Below, one piece after another: positions 35,149 to 43,566 of a DNA stretch of 64,000 nt (position 1 is the first letter of the stretch; each line of letters begins with the position of its first letter). Source of the DNA: Nitrospira sp. GTDB lineage: Bacteria; Nitrospirota; Nitrospiria; Nitrospirales; Nitrospiraceae. Under the pieces are notes generated by a model. It had not been told where the DNA came from. It searched no databases and saw nothing but the letters and a program-made list of their open reading frames with translations. The translations under genes were made by a program, and so were the position numbers. The DNA lies in assembly GCA_030444405.1 (NCBI GenBank), contig JARFPM010000020.1, forward strand, positions 1 to 64,000, written 5' to 3'.

Positions 35149-35357
35149 CTAGCAGGATGCGGAAAAAGCCCGCCAGCGGCGTTCTCGCATCACTCAGAGG
35201 CTCAACGTACGGCACAGAGTACGATTCGCCTCTTCGCTCGCTGCGGCCTTGCTGGACGGCCTTTTTGCGCATCCTGCATGGCTGTTCAGCGTCGTCTCAA
35301 CCCTGGCAATTCGTGACGGCTACAGGGGGCCGAATGAGTTTTTCCGCAGCCTGCTAG
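35149..35357. repeat. 209-bp element with near-perfect 19-bp terminal inverted repeats
   Basis: CTAGCAGGATGCGGAAAAA at the left end and the reverse complement of the right end (CTAGCAGGCTGCGGAAAAA) differ at one base. The complete 124-bp hairpin repeat is nested at the left, sharing the left arm. It looks like a non-coding mobile or palindromic intergenic element. Confidence 0.75.
35153..35276. repeat. 124-bp hairpin repeat, second complete copy
   Basis: It has the same length and order of blocks as 14106-14229. Its arms are CAGGATGCGGAAAAAG and CTTTTTGCGCATCCTG. Two adjacent arm bases differ from the other copy (CG in place of TT) and the opposite arm changes to match (CG in place of AA), so pairing is kept. 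Confidence 0.85.
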
Positions 35358-35412
35358 ATGGCTTTTTCTCCATCGATAGACTGCTCACCACCGTTCCGCT
35401 AGAATCCGGTCC

Positions 35413-37026
35413 ATGTCAGAGCCTACCGTTTCGACCGATGCTCCCGCCAAACCTCAGGACGAGAATCAGTCGGTCGTCAAAGCGGCTGGGATGATTGGGG
35501 TCGCGACGTTCTCGAGTCGCGTGCTCGGTTTTGTCCGTGACATGGTTCTCGCCAAGCTCTTCGGCGCCACGCCGTCAGCCGACGCCTTCTTCGTCGCCTA
35601 TCGTATCCCAAATCTGCTCCGTGAGCTCTTTGCCGAGGGTTCGATGTCTGCCGCGTTCATTCCCGTTTTCACCGAATACCACACGCTCAAATCCAAACAA
35701 GATGCGTGGGAGCTGGCAAGTGCGGCATTTACAACGCTGCTGACCATTGTGACGGGCATTACCATGCTCGGGATCTTGGGGGCGGCAGGTATTGTCTGGC
35801 TCTTGGCGCCGGGGTTCCATGACGATCCGGCCCGGCTTGAAATGACGACGTTGCTCACGCGCATGATGTTCCCCTATCTTATTTTTATCAGCCTTGCCGC
35901 GCTGGCCATGGGGATCCTCAATTCTCTGCGGGCCTTCGCGGCACCGGCGTTTTCTCCGGTCTTTTTCAACCTGTTCATCATCGGGTGCTCGCTGTTTCTC
36001 GCGCCGACCATGCGGGAACCCATCCTCGGTGTTGCCATTGGTGTCGTGGCCGGGGGTGCAGCCCAGTTTGCGATGCAGTTGCCGGGGCTCAAGCTGCGCG
36101 GCATGTTGTTCGGGTTCACGTTCAATCCCGGCCATCCCGGTGTGCGAAAGATCGGTCGGCTGATGATTCCATCGCTGCTCGGGTTGTCGGTGACACAGAT
36201 CAACATCACCGTGAGCACGATTCTGGGGTCGTTTTTTGCTGGTGGCCCCACCTATCTGTTCTATGGCATGCGGCTCATCCAATTTCCGCTCGGCATTTTT
36301 GGCGTCGCGTTGGCGACGGCTATCCTCCCGACCTTATCGGCACAAGCGGCACGAGACGCCTTGGACGAACTACGCACGACGCTCGGTTTCGGTCTGCGCA
36401 TGATCCTCTTTATCATCCTGCCGGCGATGGTGGGCTTGATTCTGTTGCGGACGCCGATCGTGCATCTCTTTTTTGAGCATGGGACGTTCACGGCGCATGA
36501 CACCGCTGAAACAGCTTTTGCGGTGCTGTGCTATTCCCTTGGCTTGTGGGCATTCGGTGGGGTGCGCATCATTGTCTCGGCGTTCTATTCGTTGAAAGAC
36601 ACCACCACTCCGGCCATTTCCGCTGCGATTGCGGTGGTGGCGAATATCCTGTTTTCACTGGTGCTGATGGCTCACCTTGGAGCGGCAGGGCTGGCGCTTG
36701 CAACGGCGCTGGCTGCCATGGTGAATGGGGCCATTCTGGTCGTGGTGTTGAATCGACGGCTGGGCGGTGTCGAGTGGAAATCAGTGATCCGCTCGGCTGG
36801 ACGAGTGCTTGTGGCCTGTGTACCCATCGTGATGGCCTGTTGGTGGGTGGCTGGTGCACAGATCTGGACTCAGCCCGACGACTGGGCCGAGAAATCCGCG
36901 ATGCTTGTTGCTGCCATCGGGTTGAGTGTCGGCGGATATCTTGGTGTCCATACCTTGTTCGGGTCGGATGAATTGAGTGTTGTGTGGGGGATGGTGCGGA
37001 AGAAATTCGGTCGGTTCATCGGATAA
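35413..37026 (+). CDS. murJ: Lipid II flippase MurJ (MviN)
   Basis: 537 residues with about 14 membrane helices of the MATE-like MurJ fold. Hallmarks include TFSSRVLGFVRDMVLAKLFGATPSADAFF near the N-terminus and YRIPNLLRELFAEGSMSAAFIPVF. It transports lipid II across the inner membrane for peptidoglycan synthesis. The length is normal. It is followed 14 bases later by ogt. ATG 35413 has no strong ribosome binding site. Confidence 0.95.
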   Translation: MSEPTVSTDAPAKPQDENQSVVKAAGMIGVATFSSRVLGFVRDMVLAKLFGATPSADAFFVAYRIPNLLRELFAEGSMSAAFIPVFTEYHTLKSKQDAWELASAAFTTLLTIVTGITMLGILGAAGIVWLLAPGFHDDPARLEMTTLLTRMMFPYLIFISLAALAMGILNSLRAFAAPAFSPVFFNLFIIGCSLFLAPTMREPILGVAIGVVAGGAAQFAMQLPGLKLRGMLFGFTFNPGHPGVRKIGRLMIPSLLGLSVTQINITVSTILGSFFAGGPTYLFYGMRLIQFPLGIFGVALATAILPTLSAQAARDALDELRTTLGFGLRMILFIILPAMVGLILLRTPIVHLFFEHGTFTAHDTAETAFAVLCYSLGLWAFGGVRIIVSAFYSLKDTTTPAISAAIAVVANILFSLVLMAHLGAAGLALATALAAMVNGAILVVVLNRRLGGVEWKSVIRSAGRVLVACVPIVMACWWVAGAQIWTQPDDWAEKSAMLVAAIGLSVGGYLGVHTLFGSDELSVVWGMVRKKFGRFIG

Positions 37027-37040
37027 TCAGGAGCAGTGCG

Positions 37041-37565
37041 ATGAGTCGTGCCATAATATTTGAGTCGTCCTGGGGTTGGATGGGAATCGCGGAATCTCCG
37101 AAAGGGATTCAGGCGATTGTGTTGCCGAAACCCTCGAAACGGGCTGTCGAATCCGATCTCAGGGCACAATCAGAAGCAGGCGGGCCAATACAACAAGGTG
37201 AGTCCGCACGACTGGACGCAGCTCGTCGCCAGCTGCTCGACTATCTTGCCGGAAAGCGGAATACCTTTGATGTTCCCGTTGATCTCTCGCAGGGAACATC
37301 GTTCCAGCGGCAAGTCTGGCGGACGCTACAACGGGTCCCCTACGGCAAACTCCGTTCATATCAATGGATCGCTCTTCGTGTGGGCGGACCGCACTATGCG
37401 CGAGCGGTCGGCAACGCCGTCGGCGCCAATCCGTTGCCCATCGTCATCCCTTGTCACCGGATCGTCGCCCACGATGCCTCGCTCGGAGGATTCTCCGGCG
37501 GACTGGCCATGAAACGCAAATTGCTCTCCCTTGAGGGGACGCTTCCCATGCTGAGGAGTAAATAG
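37041..37565 (+). CDS. ogt: Methylated-DNA--[protein]-cysteine S-methyltransferase
   Basis: 174 residues from ATG 37041 with AGGAG seven bases upstream. The C-terminal domain holds the suicide acceptor motif IPCHRIV, preceded by GTSFQRQVWRTLQRVPYGKLRSY and followed by LGGFSGGLAMKRKLLSLE. It repairs O6-alkylguanine and O4-alkylthymine by moving the alkyl group onto its own Cys. The length is typical of Ogt; the N-terminal Ada regulatory half is absent. It is probably co-transcribed with murJ. Confidence 0.93.
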   Translation: MSRAIIFESSWGWMGIAESPKGIQAIVLPKPSKRAVESDLRAQSEAGGPIQQGESARLDAARRQLLDYLAGKRNTFDVPVDLSQGTSFQRQVWRTLQRVPYGKLRSYQWIALRVGGPHYARAVGNAVGANPLPIVIPCHRIVAHDASLGGFSGGLAMKRKLLSLEGTLPMLRSK

Positions 37566-37640
37566 CAGGTGGCATATGGCCTGTAGTTTGAGCGACAAGG
37601 ATTTACGGAAAGCTTGTTCTATGTGCCATAGGCCATCTGC
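37565..37640. repeat. Short inverted repeat between ogt and dtd
   Basis: GCAGGTGGCATATGGC (37565-37580) pairs with GCCATAGGCCATCTGC (37625-37640) at 14 of 16 positions, with a 44-base loop. It begins at the last base of the ogt stop codon and is built on a CATATGGC motif. It may end or stabilise the murJ-ogt transcript. Confidence 0.55.
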
Positions 37641-37661
37641 CATATGCTCGTCGGTATTCGG

Positions 37662-38111
37662 ATGAAAGCGGTCCTTCAGCGCGTCATCAATGCTTCGGTC
37701 GAGGTCGATGACAAAGTCGTGGGTCGGATCCAACATGGCTTGATGGTCTTGTTAGGAGTCGCGAAGGGCGATGACGAGTCGGATACGCAGTACCTGGTCG
37801 ACAAGATTCGGAGCCTCCGCATTTTCGCCGATGATCAAGGTAAAATGAATCGATCGCTGACAGATGTAGGTGGCGCGGTATTGTTGGTATCCCAATTCAC
37901 GTTGTTGGGCCGAACCGACAACGGACGTCGTCCCAGCTTTGATGGGGCTGCTCCTCCCGATTTGGCTAAGCGCCTCTATGAGCAGGTCGCGGCTGATCTG
38001 CGGGCATGCGGAACACCGGTTGAAACGGGTGTTTTTGCCGCACATATGCAAGTGGCCTTGGTGAACGACGGACCGGTGACGTTCGTGGTGGACAGTAGGG
38101 AAGGGCGCTAA
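37662..38111 (+). CDS. dtd: D-aminoacyl-tRNA deacylase
   Basis: 149 residues from ATG 37662 ([16 protein letters not shown]). An upstream ATG at 37644 is in frame but does not fit the family start. It hydrolyses D-aminoacyl-tRNA and glycyl-tRNA(Ala) mischarges. Family motifs SQFTLLG and NDGPVTF (the Gly-Pro dual that enforces chirality) are present, as is the KMNRSL segment. Full normal length. Confidence 0.95.
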   Translation: MKAVLQRVINASVEVDDKVVGRIQHGLMVLLGVAKGDDESDTQYLVDKIRSLRIFADDQGKMNRSLTDVGGAVLLVSQFTLLGRTDNGRRPSFDGAAPPDLAKRLYEQVAADLRACGTPVETGVFAAHMQVALVNDGPVTFVVDSREGR

Positions 38112-38228
38112 TTCGAACTCAAGATTTGGTGTTAGGGTTCCGATAGAATCGACAAGAATGGAAATCGGTTCGTAGGCGAAATCTGATATACTGAGCTGAA
38201 GTCTCATCGGACTTCGCAGGAGGTGGAG

Positions 38229-38795
38229 ATGGGAAGCCAAGTTCCTCCACGACATCCTCTCCGGCAACTTTTCGGCGCATTAACCGAGAAGAGCTTTACG
38301 GAGCACCTCGGCTGGCCAGATGCCAAGGTCACGTCATACGTATCCAACCTGCTGGTCGATTTTACCCATACGGATCAGCTCTATAAGATCAGGAATCGAG
38401 AGAATCAGCAGGTCGATTCGGTTGTGGAGTTGCTCTTCGAATCCGAGATCATGCTCGAAGCCCAATCACTGGACCGTGAACGTGATGTGCATCGTCACAT
38501 TGGTGATTTCACTCTGTTCATGGCCGGGTTGTTTCCTGAGTACCTTCGCCGTCTCAAGTCGGCTGGGCGTATTTATCACAAAGACTTTCTCGTGGACTAC
38601 GTGAAGACAGGCAAACGATCGTACGGAATCGTCGCGCAGATCGGTCGTGATGATGCAGAAACCAGCTTGCCCTTGTTTCAAAAACTGTCCGAGAATTTTG
38701 AACTCTGTGTGACGGGTCTGGGTTTTGTACGGTCCGATCTCGATCGCATGCAGAATCCCGCCTATCAGAAGACCCGGGACTTGCTCTTGAATTGA
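38229..38795 (+). CDS. Conserved-looking hypothetical protein
   Basis: 188 residues from ATG 38229, preceded by AGGAGGTGGAG. I do not recognise the family. The sequence is soluble and mostly helical, rich in charged residues (HPLRQLFGALTEKSFTEHLG, VELLFESEIMLEAQSLDRER, GLFPEYLRRLKSAGR). It has no signal peptide or membrane segment and only one Cys. It ends within the start of the isoaspartyl peptidase gene (TTGA overlap), so the two are probably translationally coupled. Confidence 0.8.
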   Translation: MGSQVPPRHPLRQLFGALTEKSFTEHLGWPDAKVTSYVSNLLVDFTHTDQLYKIRNRENQQVDSVVELLFESEIMLEAQSLDRERDVHRHIGDFTLFMAGLFPEYLRRLKSAGRIYHKDFLVDYVKTGKRSYGIVAQIGRDDAETSLPLFQKLSENFELCVTGLGFVRSDLDRMQNPAYQKTRDLLLN

Positions 38796-39667
38796 AATCT
38801 GTCCGCCCCATCATCCTTGTGCACGGGGGTGCCGGTCCCCGCGCCATGACCTCACCACAAGCTGCGTGCCTACGTGCCGTCTTGCAACTCGGTTATCATT
38901 TACTGGATCGGGGCAGCTCAGCGCTCGTTGCCGTCGAACAGACCATTCGCGTGCTTGAGCGGAGCGGACTCTTTAATGCAGGAAAAGGAGCGCATCTGCA
39001 ACTGGATGGTGTGCGGCGGATGGATGCGTCCATTATGGAAGGGGACAGCTTGCGCGCCGGTGCGGTAGCATCTATCGAAGGCACCGTTTATCCCATCAGT
39101 GTCGCGAGGTGCGTGATGGAAGAAACGGATCATGTGTTGCTCGTGGGCCCGATGGCAACGAAGTTCGCCAGGTATTTCAAGATGGAGCGCCACGGGCTTC
39201 GAACGCCGCCCCGCCGGCTGCCCTACGGCACGATGCTGAAGCAGATACGATCTGCTCGGAATCAGCATGGGACCGTTGGGGCCGTGGCACTCGATCGAAC
39301 CGGGACGGTCGCAGCCGGTGCCTCGACCGGTGGGATCGATCTGATGTTGCCAGGACGAGTCGGGGATACACCGATCATCGGCTGCGGGGTGTATGCTGAT
39401 AACGAGGCCGGCGCGGTGTCGATGACGGGATGGGGCGAGAGCATCATTCGCTTGGCGGTTGCCAAAGAGATTTGCGATCGATTGGCTCAAGGAACCGCAC
39501 CGGCAACCGCAGCACGAGTAGTCCTGAAGCGGCTGGTCACAAGAGTACAGGGAGCTGCCGGGGCGTTAGTCCTTGGTCCGAATGGGCGATTTGCCATTGA
39601 GCATGTCACACCCCACATGGCTGCCGGATGGTGGGATGGAAGAAGCGAGCCCACAGTAAGAGATTAG
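38792..39667 (+). CDS. iaaA: Isoaspartyl peptidase / L-asparaginase (Ntn hydrolase)
   Basis: 291 residues of the plant-type asparaginase family. HGTVGAVALDRTGTVAAGASTGG contains the Thr that becomes the N-terminal nucleophile after self-cleavage; the opening IILVHGGAG and the DASIMEG segment also fit. It removes isoaspartyl dipeptides from damaged proteins. The start is TTG 38792, overlapping the previous stop; MTSPQ at 38846 would be too late for the conserved opening. Slightly shorter than E. coli IaaA (321 residues). Confidence 0.9.
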   Translation: MKSVRPIILVHGGAGPRAMTSPQAACLRAVLQLGYHLLDRGSSALVAVEQTIRVLERSGLFNAGKGAHLQLDGVRRMDASIMEGDSLRAGAVASIEGTVYPISVARCVMEETDHVLLVGPMATKFARYFKMERHGLRTPPRRLPYGTMLKQIRSARNQHGTVGAVALDRTGTVAAGASTGGIDLMLPGRVGDTPIIGCGVYADNEAGAVSMTGWGESIIRLAVAKEICDRLAQGTAPATAARVVLKRLVTRVQGAAGALVLGPNGRFAIEHVTPHMAAGWWDGRSEPTVRD

Positions 39668-39673
39668 ATTCCC

Positions 39674-40108
39674 ATGAGCAATATTGTGTTTCATCTCGCC
39701 TTTCCGATCCATGACGTGGAAGCCTCGCTTCAGTTCTACGTGGATGGCTTAGGCTGTACGGTCGGGCGTCGATCGAAACAGGCCATCACGCTCGGTTTGG
39801 CGGGGCATCAACTGGTTGGGCATCTCGCCACAGATCATTTGCCGCAAAAGGGAATCTACCCTCGTCATTTTGGACTGATCTTTCTTTCAGAACTGGAATG
39901 GCAGGCGCTGGCGGATCGGGCCAAGGCGAAAGGGCTTCCCTTCTATCAACAGCCACGCGTGCGATTTCCCGGCACGCGCATCGAGCACCGTACGTTCTTT
40001 CTTGAAGATCCTTCGCATAATCTACTCGAATTCAAACACTACACCTACGAATCAGCGATCTTCGGTGAACAGGATCATAGCCAGGTAGGCGATGCTGGGG
40101 AGATCTAG
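39674..40108 (+). CDS. VOC (glyoxalase/bleomycin resistance) family protein
   Basis: 144 residues with two beta-alpha-beta-beta-beta modules. It opens NIVFHLAFPIHDVEASLQFYVDGLGC and ends RTFFLEDPSHNLLEFKHY, with the metal-ligand His and Glu positions (FHLAFP, LLEFKHY) present. Family members include glyoxalase I and extradiol dioxygenases; the substrate is not predictable. It starts six bases after the iaaA stop and so probably belongs to the same operon. Confidence 0.88.
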   Translation: MSNIVFHLAFPIHDVEASLQFYVDGLGCTVGRRSKQAITLGLAGHQLVGHLATDHLPQKGIYPRHFGLIFLSELEWQALADRAKAKGLPFYQQPRVRFPGTRIEHRTFFLEDPSHNLLEFKHYTYESAIFGEQDHSQVGDAGEI

Positions 40109-40115
40109 CGGAACT

Positions 40116-40922
40116 TTATTGCAGGCGTCTGCGGGAAGAAAGGACGACGTTATCCATCCATCGAAGGATGCGTTGATGCCGGCGTGTCAGGAATGTGGTT
40201 TTCCTGAGGGGGTCGTATCGTTGGGGGCTTGGGAGGATGGCAGCCAACCAGGCGGCTTCGTCCTCGGTCAGATCGGAGGCGGATTTTCCGAAGTGATGAC
40301 GAGCCGCGGCTTCTGCCCCATACACGCCGCGCCCCCATTCCGCGACATTGAGGTACAGTTCGAGGATACGTGTCTTGGTCAACTGGTGTTCAAGCGAGCG
40401 TGTGATCAAGGCTTCACGGGCCTTGCGGAACAGCGAACGCTCTGATGACAGATAAAGATTTTTCGCCAGCTGCTGGGTAATGGTGCTCCCGCCTCGTTTT
40501 AGTTCTCCGGCTTCAAGATTGTACAGCGCGGCATCGCGGATGCCCTCCCAATCAAATCCCTCATGGACAAAGAACGAGGCATCCTCCGCCGCGATCACGG
40601 CACGTTGCAACTCCGGCGCGATTCGGCTTAGGGGTGTCCAGATCCATTGTCGCTTGCCGGGGCGTCCCTGTTCGGCTGCTCTTGCCAGTCGATGGTCCAT
40701 GAGGGCCGTCGATGTCGGGTTGGTTCTTGCAAGGAGGTCTGTGTCGGGAAGAGTGCTGAGCCAGCCCAGCGCAAGGATGCTTAAAGGAAGTCCGATGAGC
40801 ACGGTACTCCAGATGAGAACACGGGCCACCGTGCGTCGGCCGGTTGACTTGGGGTACGGAGAATCGTATGTGTAGTGACGCAGAAAGGTCGGACTGTGAT
40901 TTGCCTTCTGTCTTGAATCCAT
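40116..40922 (-). CDS. mtgA: Monofunctional peptidoglycan glycosyltransferase
   Basis: 268 residues: one N-terminal membrane helix (about 35-55; VLIWSTVLIGLPLSILALGWL) and a GT51 domain. Catalytic motifs are AVIAAEDASFFVHEGFDW, GGSTITQQLAKNLYLS and EALITRSLEHQLTKTRILELYLN. It polymerises lipid II into glycan strands at the periplasmic face. Start ATG 40922 is 17 bases from the divergent engB start, so each promoter lies within the other gene's upstream coding sequence. Confidence 0.94.
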   Translation of the reverse strand: MDSRQKANHSPTFLRHYTYDSPYPKSTGRRTVARVLIWSTVLIGLPLSILALGWLSTLPDTDLLARTNPTSTALMDHRLARAAEQGRPGKRQWIWTPLSRIAPELQRAVIAAEDASFFVHEGFDWEGIRDAALYNLEAGELKRGGSTITQQLAKNLYLSSERSLFRKAREALITRSLEHQLTKTRILELYLNVAEWGRGVYGAEAAARHHFGKSASDLTEDEAAWLAAILPSPQRYDPLRKTTFLTRRHQRILRWMDNVVLSSRRRLQ

Positions 40923-40938
40923 CGATCAGCCTGACGGC

Positions 40939-41559
40939 ATGAAAATCTTCGCAGCTGAGTTTATCAAAAGTTGTGTATCTCCAGAACAATTTCCTTCCGG
41001 CGAGCTCCACGAGATTGCCTTTGTGGGGCGCTCCAATGTGGGCAAATCGTCGGTGATCAATTCGCTACTCAATCGTCGGGACCTGGCAAAAGTCAGCCGG
41101 ACGCCCGGAAAGACGAGGGCTGTGAATGTGTTTCTGGTATCGACTTCCGATCCGGACCTGTCACAGTTCTATCTCGTGGACTTGCCGGGCTACGGGTTTG
41201 CCAAGGTTTCCAAATCCCAGCGTGCGCAATGGGGACCTCTGATCGAAGCTTACCTCGACGACCGAGCTTCTCTGCTGGCCGTCGTGTTATTGGTGGAAAG
41301 CCGGGTCGTGACCGATCTGGATCGTCAGACCATCGCGTGGCTCCGATCAATCCGCCGGAATCCTCTCGTCCTTGCAACCAAGGTCGACAAGTTGAAGTCC
41401 AGCGAACGGGTGCGGACTCTGAGGCAGACACATCGGGACTTAGGACTTGTCGAGGGGGAAATGTTGATTCCTTATTCCTCGGTGACCGGAGACGGCCGGG
41501 ATCGGGTGTGGAGAGCCTTACGTGAGGCGGCAGGCAGCCTGCGCACGGACCCCGCTTGA
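40939..41559 (+). CDS. engB: Ribosome biogenesis GTPase YsxC/EngB
   Basis: 206 residues with all GTPase motifs: G1 GRSNVGKSS, G2 TPGKTRAVN, G3 DLPGYGFAK, and G4 TKVDKL. It is needed for assembly of the 50S ribosomal subunit. The typical start is MKIFAAEFIKSCVSPEQFP. It is convergent with the SurA-like gene, with 21 bases between stops. Confidence 0.95.
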   Translation: MKIFAAEFIKSCVSPEQFPSGELHEIAFVGRSNVGKSSVINSLLNRRDLAKVSRTPGKTRAVNVFLVSTSDPDLSQFYLVDLPGYGFAKVSKSQRAQWGPLIEAYLDDRASLLAVVLLVESRVVTDLDRQTIAWLRSIRRNPLVLATKVDKLKSSERVRTLRQTHRDLGLVEGEMLIPYSSVTGDGRDRVWRALREAAGSLRTDPA

Positions 41560-41580
41560 TCTCAGCTTGGGCACAGAGGG

Positions 41581-42570
41581 CTATCGGTGGACTGTGCCCG
41601 CATCATCTTGCTGGAACTTGATCTCGATATAGGCTTTGTTTTTGAGCTCAACGAGCCAGGCTTCATACATCTCTTGGCTCTTCTGCTTATAGACCTGTTC
41701 CTGAAGTTCCCGCTGTACGTCCTCGTATCGGCGAAACTGTTTCGGCTTTCGGTCATCCATACGGATAATCTGGATTCCCTCCGGGCTCTCGATGATGTCT
41801 GAGATTCCTCCCGGCACCAAGTGGGCGACCGCTTGTTCGATGGCGGGAATGAGTTCCCCCTGTCGGACCCATCCGAGTCGTCCGCCCTGCAAGGCATTGG
41901 CGCCGTCGGAATACTGCTGGGCGACATCTTCAAATTTCTCTCCTCGCTTCAAATCGTCCATGGCCAGGCGGGCTTTGGTCAAGGCCTCGGCCAATCCATC
42001 CGGAGAGCGCGGTCGAATGATGATCTGGCTCAGTTGGTACTCTTCGGGAAGGGCGAAACGATCGCGATGTTCTTGGTAGAACCGCTTGAGCTCAGAGTCT
42101 CCGACGGTAATGTTGCCGCGAATATGCTGGTCCGCGACTCTCATGAGCAGGAGCTGATCGCGAACGGTCTGCACATGACTCGGGTTGGTGATGTCGAGGG
42201 GACTCCCTTGCCGCTTCATCTCTTCAAGGGCTTGCTTCACTTCCTGGTCCGACACCTCGACTCTCTTGGCCTTAGCTTCCTGCAGCTGCAATCGCCGTTC
42301 GATGAGCTTCGTCAAGGCCATGTACTCGGCTGTTTTCAACCGTTGGGCGAGGTCGGTTCCACGGTGCTCGCGGGAAAGCCGCTCTTGCTCGGTTTCAAAC
42401 TCACGCTTCACATCCGACAACATGATCAATTCGGAATTGACGATGGCGACGATGCGATCTTGAAGCCGAGCCTCGGAAAGGGCCGGGGGCCATATCGAGA
42501 GCATCAAGAGGGTGAGTGGCATCGCGAACCGGACCACCCACTCGGATCCGACCGATACGTGCCTCACCAT
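41581..42570 (-). CDS. surA: SurA-like periplasmic peptidyl-prolyl isomerase/chaperone
   Basis: 329 residues with a signal peptide (MPLTLLMLSIWPPALSEA), a SurA N-domain (DRIVAIVNSELIMLSDVKRE) and one parvulin domain at about 180-280 (YQLSQIIIRP, FEDVAQQYSDGANALQGGRLGWV, SPEGIQIIRMDD). E. coli SurA has two parvulin domains, so this is the single-domain form. It aids outer-membrane protein folding. It is last in the rfaE2-mfd-parvulin-surA group. Confidence 0.9.
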   Translation of the reverse strand: MVRHVSVGSEWVVRFAMPLTLLMLSIWPPALSEARLQDRIVAIVNSELIMLSDVKREFETEQERLSREHRGTDLAQRLKTAEYMALTKLIERRLQLQEAKAKRVEVSDQEVKQALEEMKRQGSPLDITNPSHVQTVRDQLLLMRVADQHIRGNITVGDSELKRFYQEHRDRFALPEEYQLSQIIIRPRSPDGLAEALTKARLAMDDLKRGEKFEDVAQQYSDGANALQGGRLGWVRQGELIPAIEQAVAHLVPGGISDIIESPEGIQIIRMDDRKPKQFRRYEDVQRELQEQVYKQKSQEMYEAWLVELKNKAYIEIKFQQDDAGTVHR

Positions 42571-42644
42571 ACGTTCATCTCGCGTTAAGAGCTCTGATGC
42601 ATGATTCTACACGAAGCGGCGGGTTCGTGGACATCGGGCAGAAC

Positions 42645-43541
42645 TCAGCGTTTACCGGTGTCCTCGGTGATATGGCGGGAGGCTTCGGCGAAGCGAACCA
42701 CGGCATTTGCCCGAATATCGGCGATGACTTCGTCGAATCGGTTGCGGCGCTTATCGGACAGTAATTCTTGGCGGAGCCGTTCCTGCGTCGCCAAGTCGGC
42801 TTGAATAATGGTTTCGTCAAGCGGGGTCAGCATGACCAGGTAATAGCCGTGGTCGGTCTTGATCGGCGCACTGACCATCCCGAGTTTGAGGGTGCGGATG
42901 ACGGCATCGACTTCGGGGAGGACCAGTCCTTTTCGGTAGGGCCCGAGCTCACCACCCTTGGATTTCGTCTTTTCGTCGATCGAGTATCGCTGCGCAAACT
43001 TGGCGAAACTCCCGCCTCGATTCACTTGTGCTTCCAGGTCTCTGGCGGCATACACATTGGGGAGCAGCATTACCGAGACATTGGCCTTCAAGGGGTCCAA
43101 TAGTTGGCTGGCGTGCTTTTCGTAGTAGGCATCCAGCTCCGCCTGGGTGAGCTCGACCTTGGACTGGAGCTTGTCTTTCAACAGTTCGTCGAGAATCAGC
43201 TGTTCTTTATACCGCTGGGTCTTGTCCCGAATCGCATCGTCCCGATCAAGGCCTCGGCGACGGGCTTCCTGCATCAACAGCTCCCGGGTGATGAGTTCCT
43301 CCAGGAATTTTCGCTTGCCACCCTCCTTCTCGTAGCGGGAACGTGTGGCTTTGGAGAGCTCACCCCACCGAAGGTCGAATTCGGTTTGGGTGATGGCTCG
43401 TCCATTCACCAAGGCGACAACCGGTTCTTCCTGTCGCTCAGCGCACCCCGATATCATCGGCACCATACCGACCAACATGCCGACAAGCAGCCCCGATGCC
43501 CAATATGCTCTGCAGTAGAACAGGATGTGGGAGGGCATCAT
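42645..43541 (-). CDS. Parvulin-type peptidyl-prolyl isomerase lipoprotein
   Basis: 298 residues from ATG 43541 (ATG 43538 is also possible; both follow the mfd stop). The signal sequence ends in a lipobox (GMVPMISGCAERQ). A SurA-like N-domain (VALVNGRAITQTEFDLRWGEL) leads to a parvulin domain at about 165-265 (VSVMLLPNVYAARDLEAQV, RYSIDEKTKSKGGELGPYRKG, IKTDHGYYLVML). It is a probable lipid-anchored folding factor in the periplasm, partner to the SurA-like protein encoded 74 bases downstream. Confidence 0.88.
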   Translation of the reverse strand: MMPSHILFYCRAYWASGLLVGMLVGMVPMISGCAERQEEPVVALVNGRAITQTEFDLRWGELSKATRSRYEKEGGKRKFLEELITRELLMQEARRRGLDRDDAIRDKTQRYKEQLILDELLKDKLQSKVELTQAELDAYYEKHASQLLDPLKANVSVMLLPNVYAARDLEAQVNRGGSFAKFAQRYSIDEKTKSKGGELGPYRKGLVLPEVDAVIRTLKLGMVSAPIKTDHGYYLVMLTPLDETIIQADLATQERLRQELLSDKRRNRFDEVIADIRANAVVRFAEASRHITEDTGKR

Positions 43542-43566
43542 AAGTCGTGGCACACGTGGATCTCGA

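Larger units (their letters stand above)
35009..35412. other. Intergenic region between the bactofilin gene and murJ
   Basis: About 400 bases. Most of it (35149-35357) is the repeat element described separately. The first 140 bases hold no visible gene. The last 55 bases before murJ hold no clear promoter or ribosome binding site. Confidence 0.5.
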
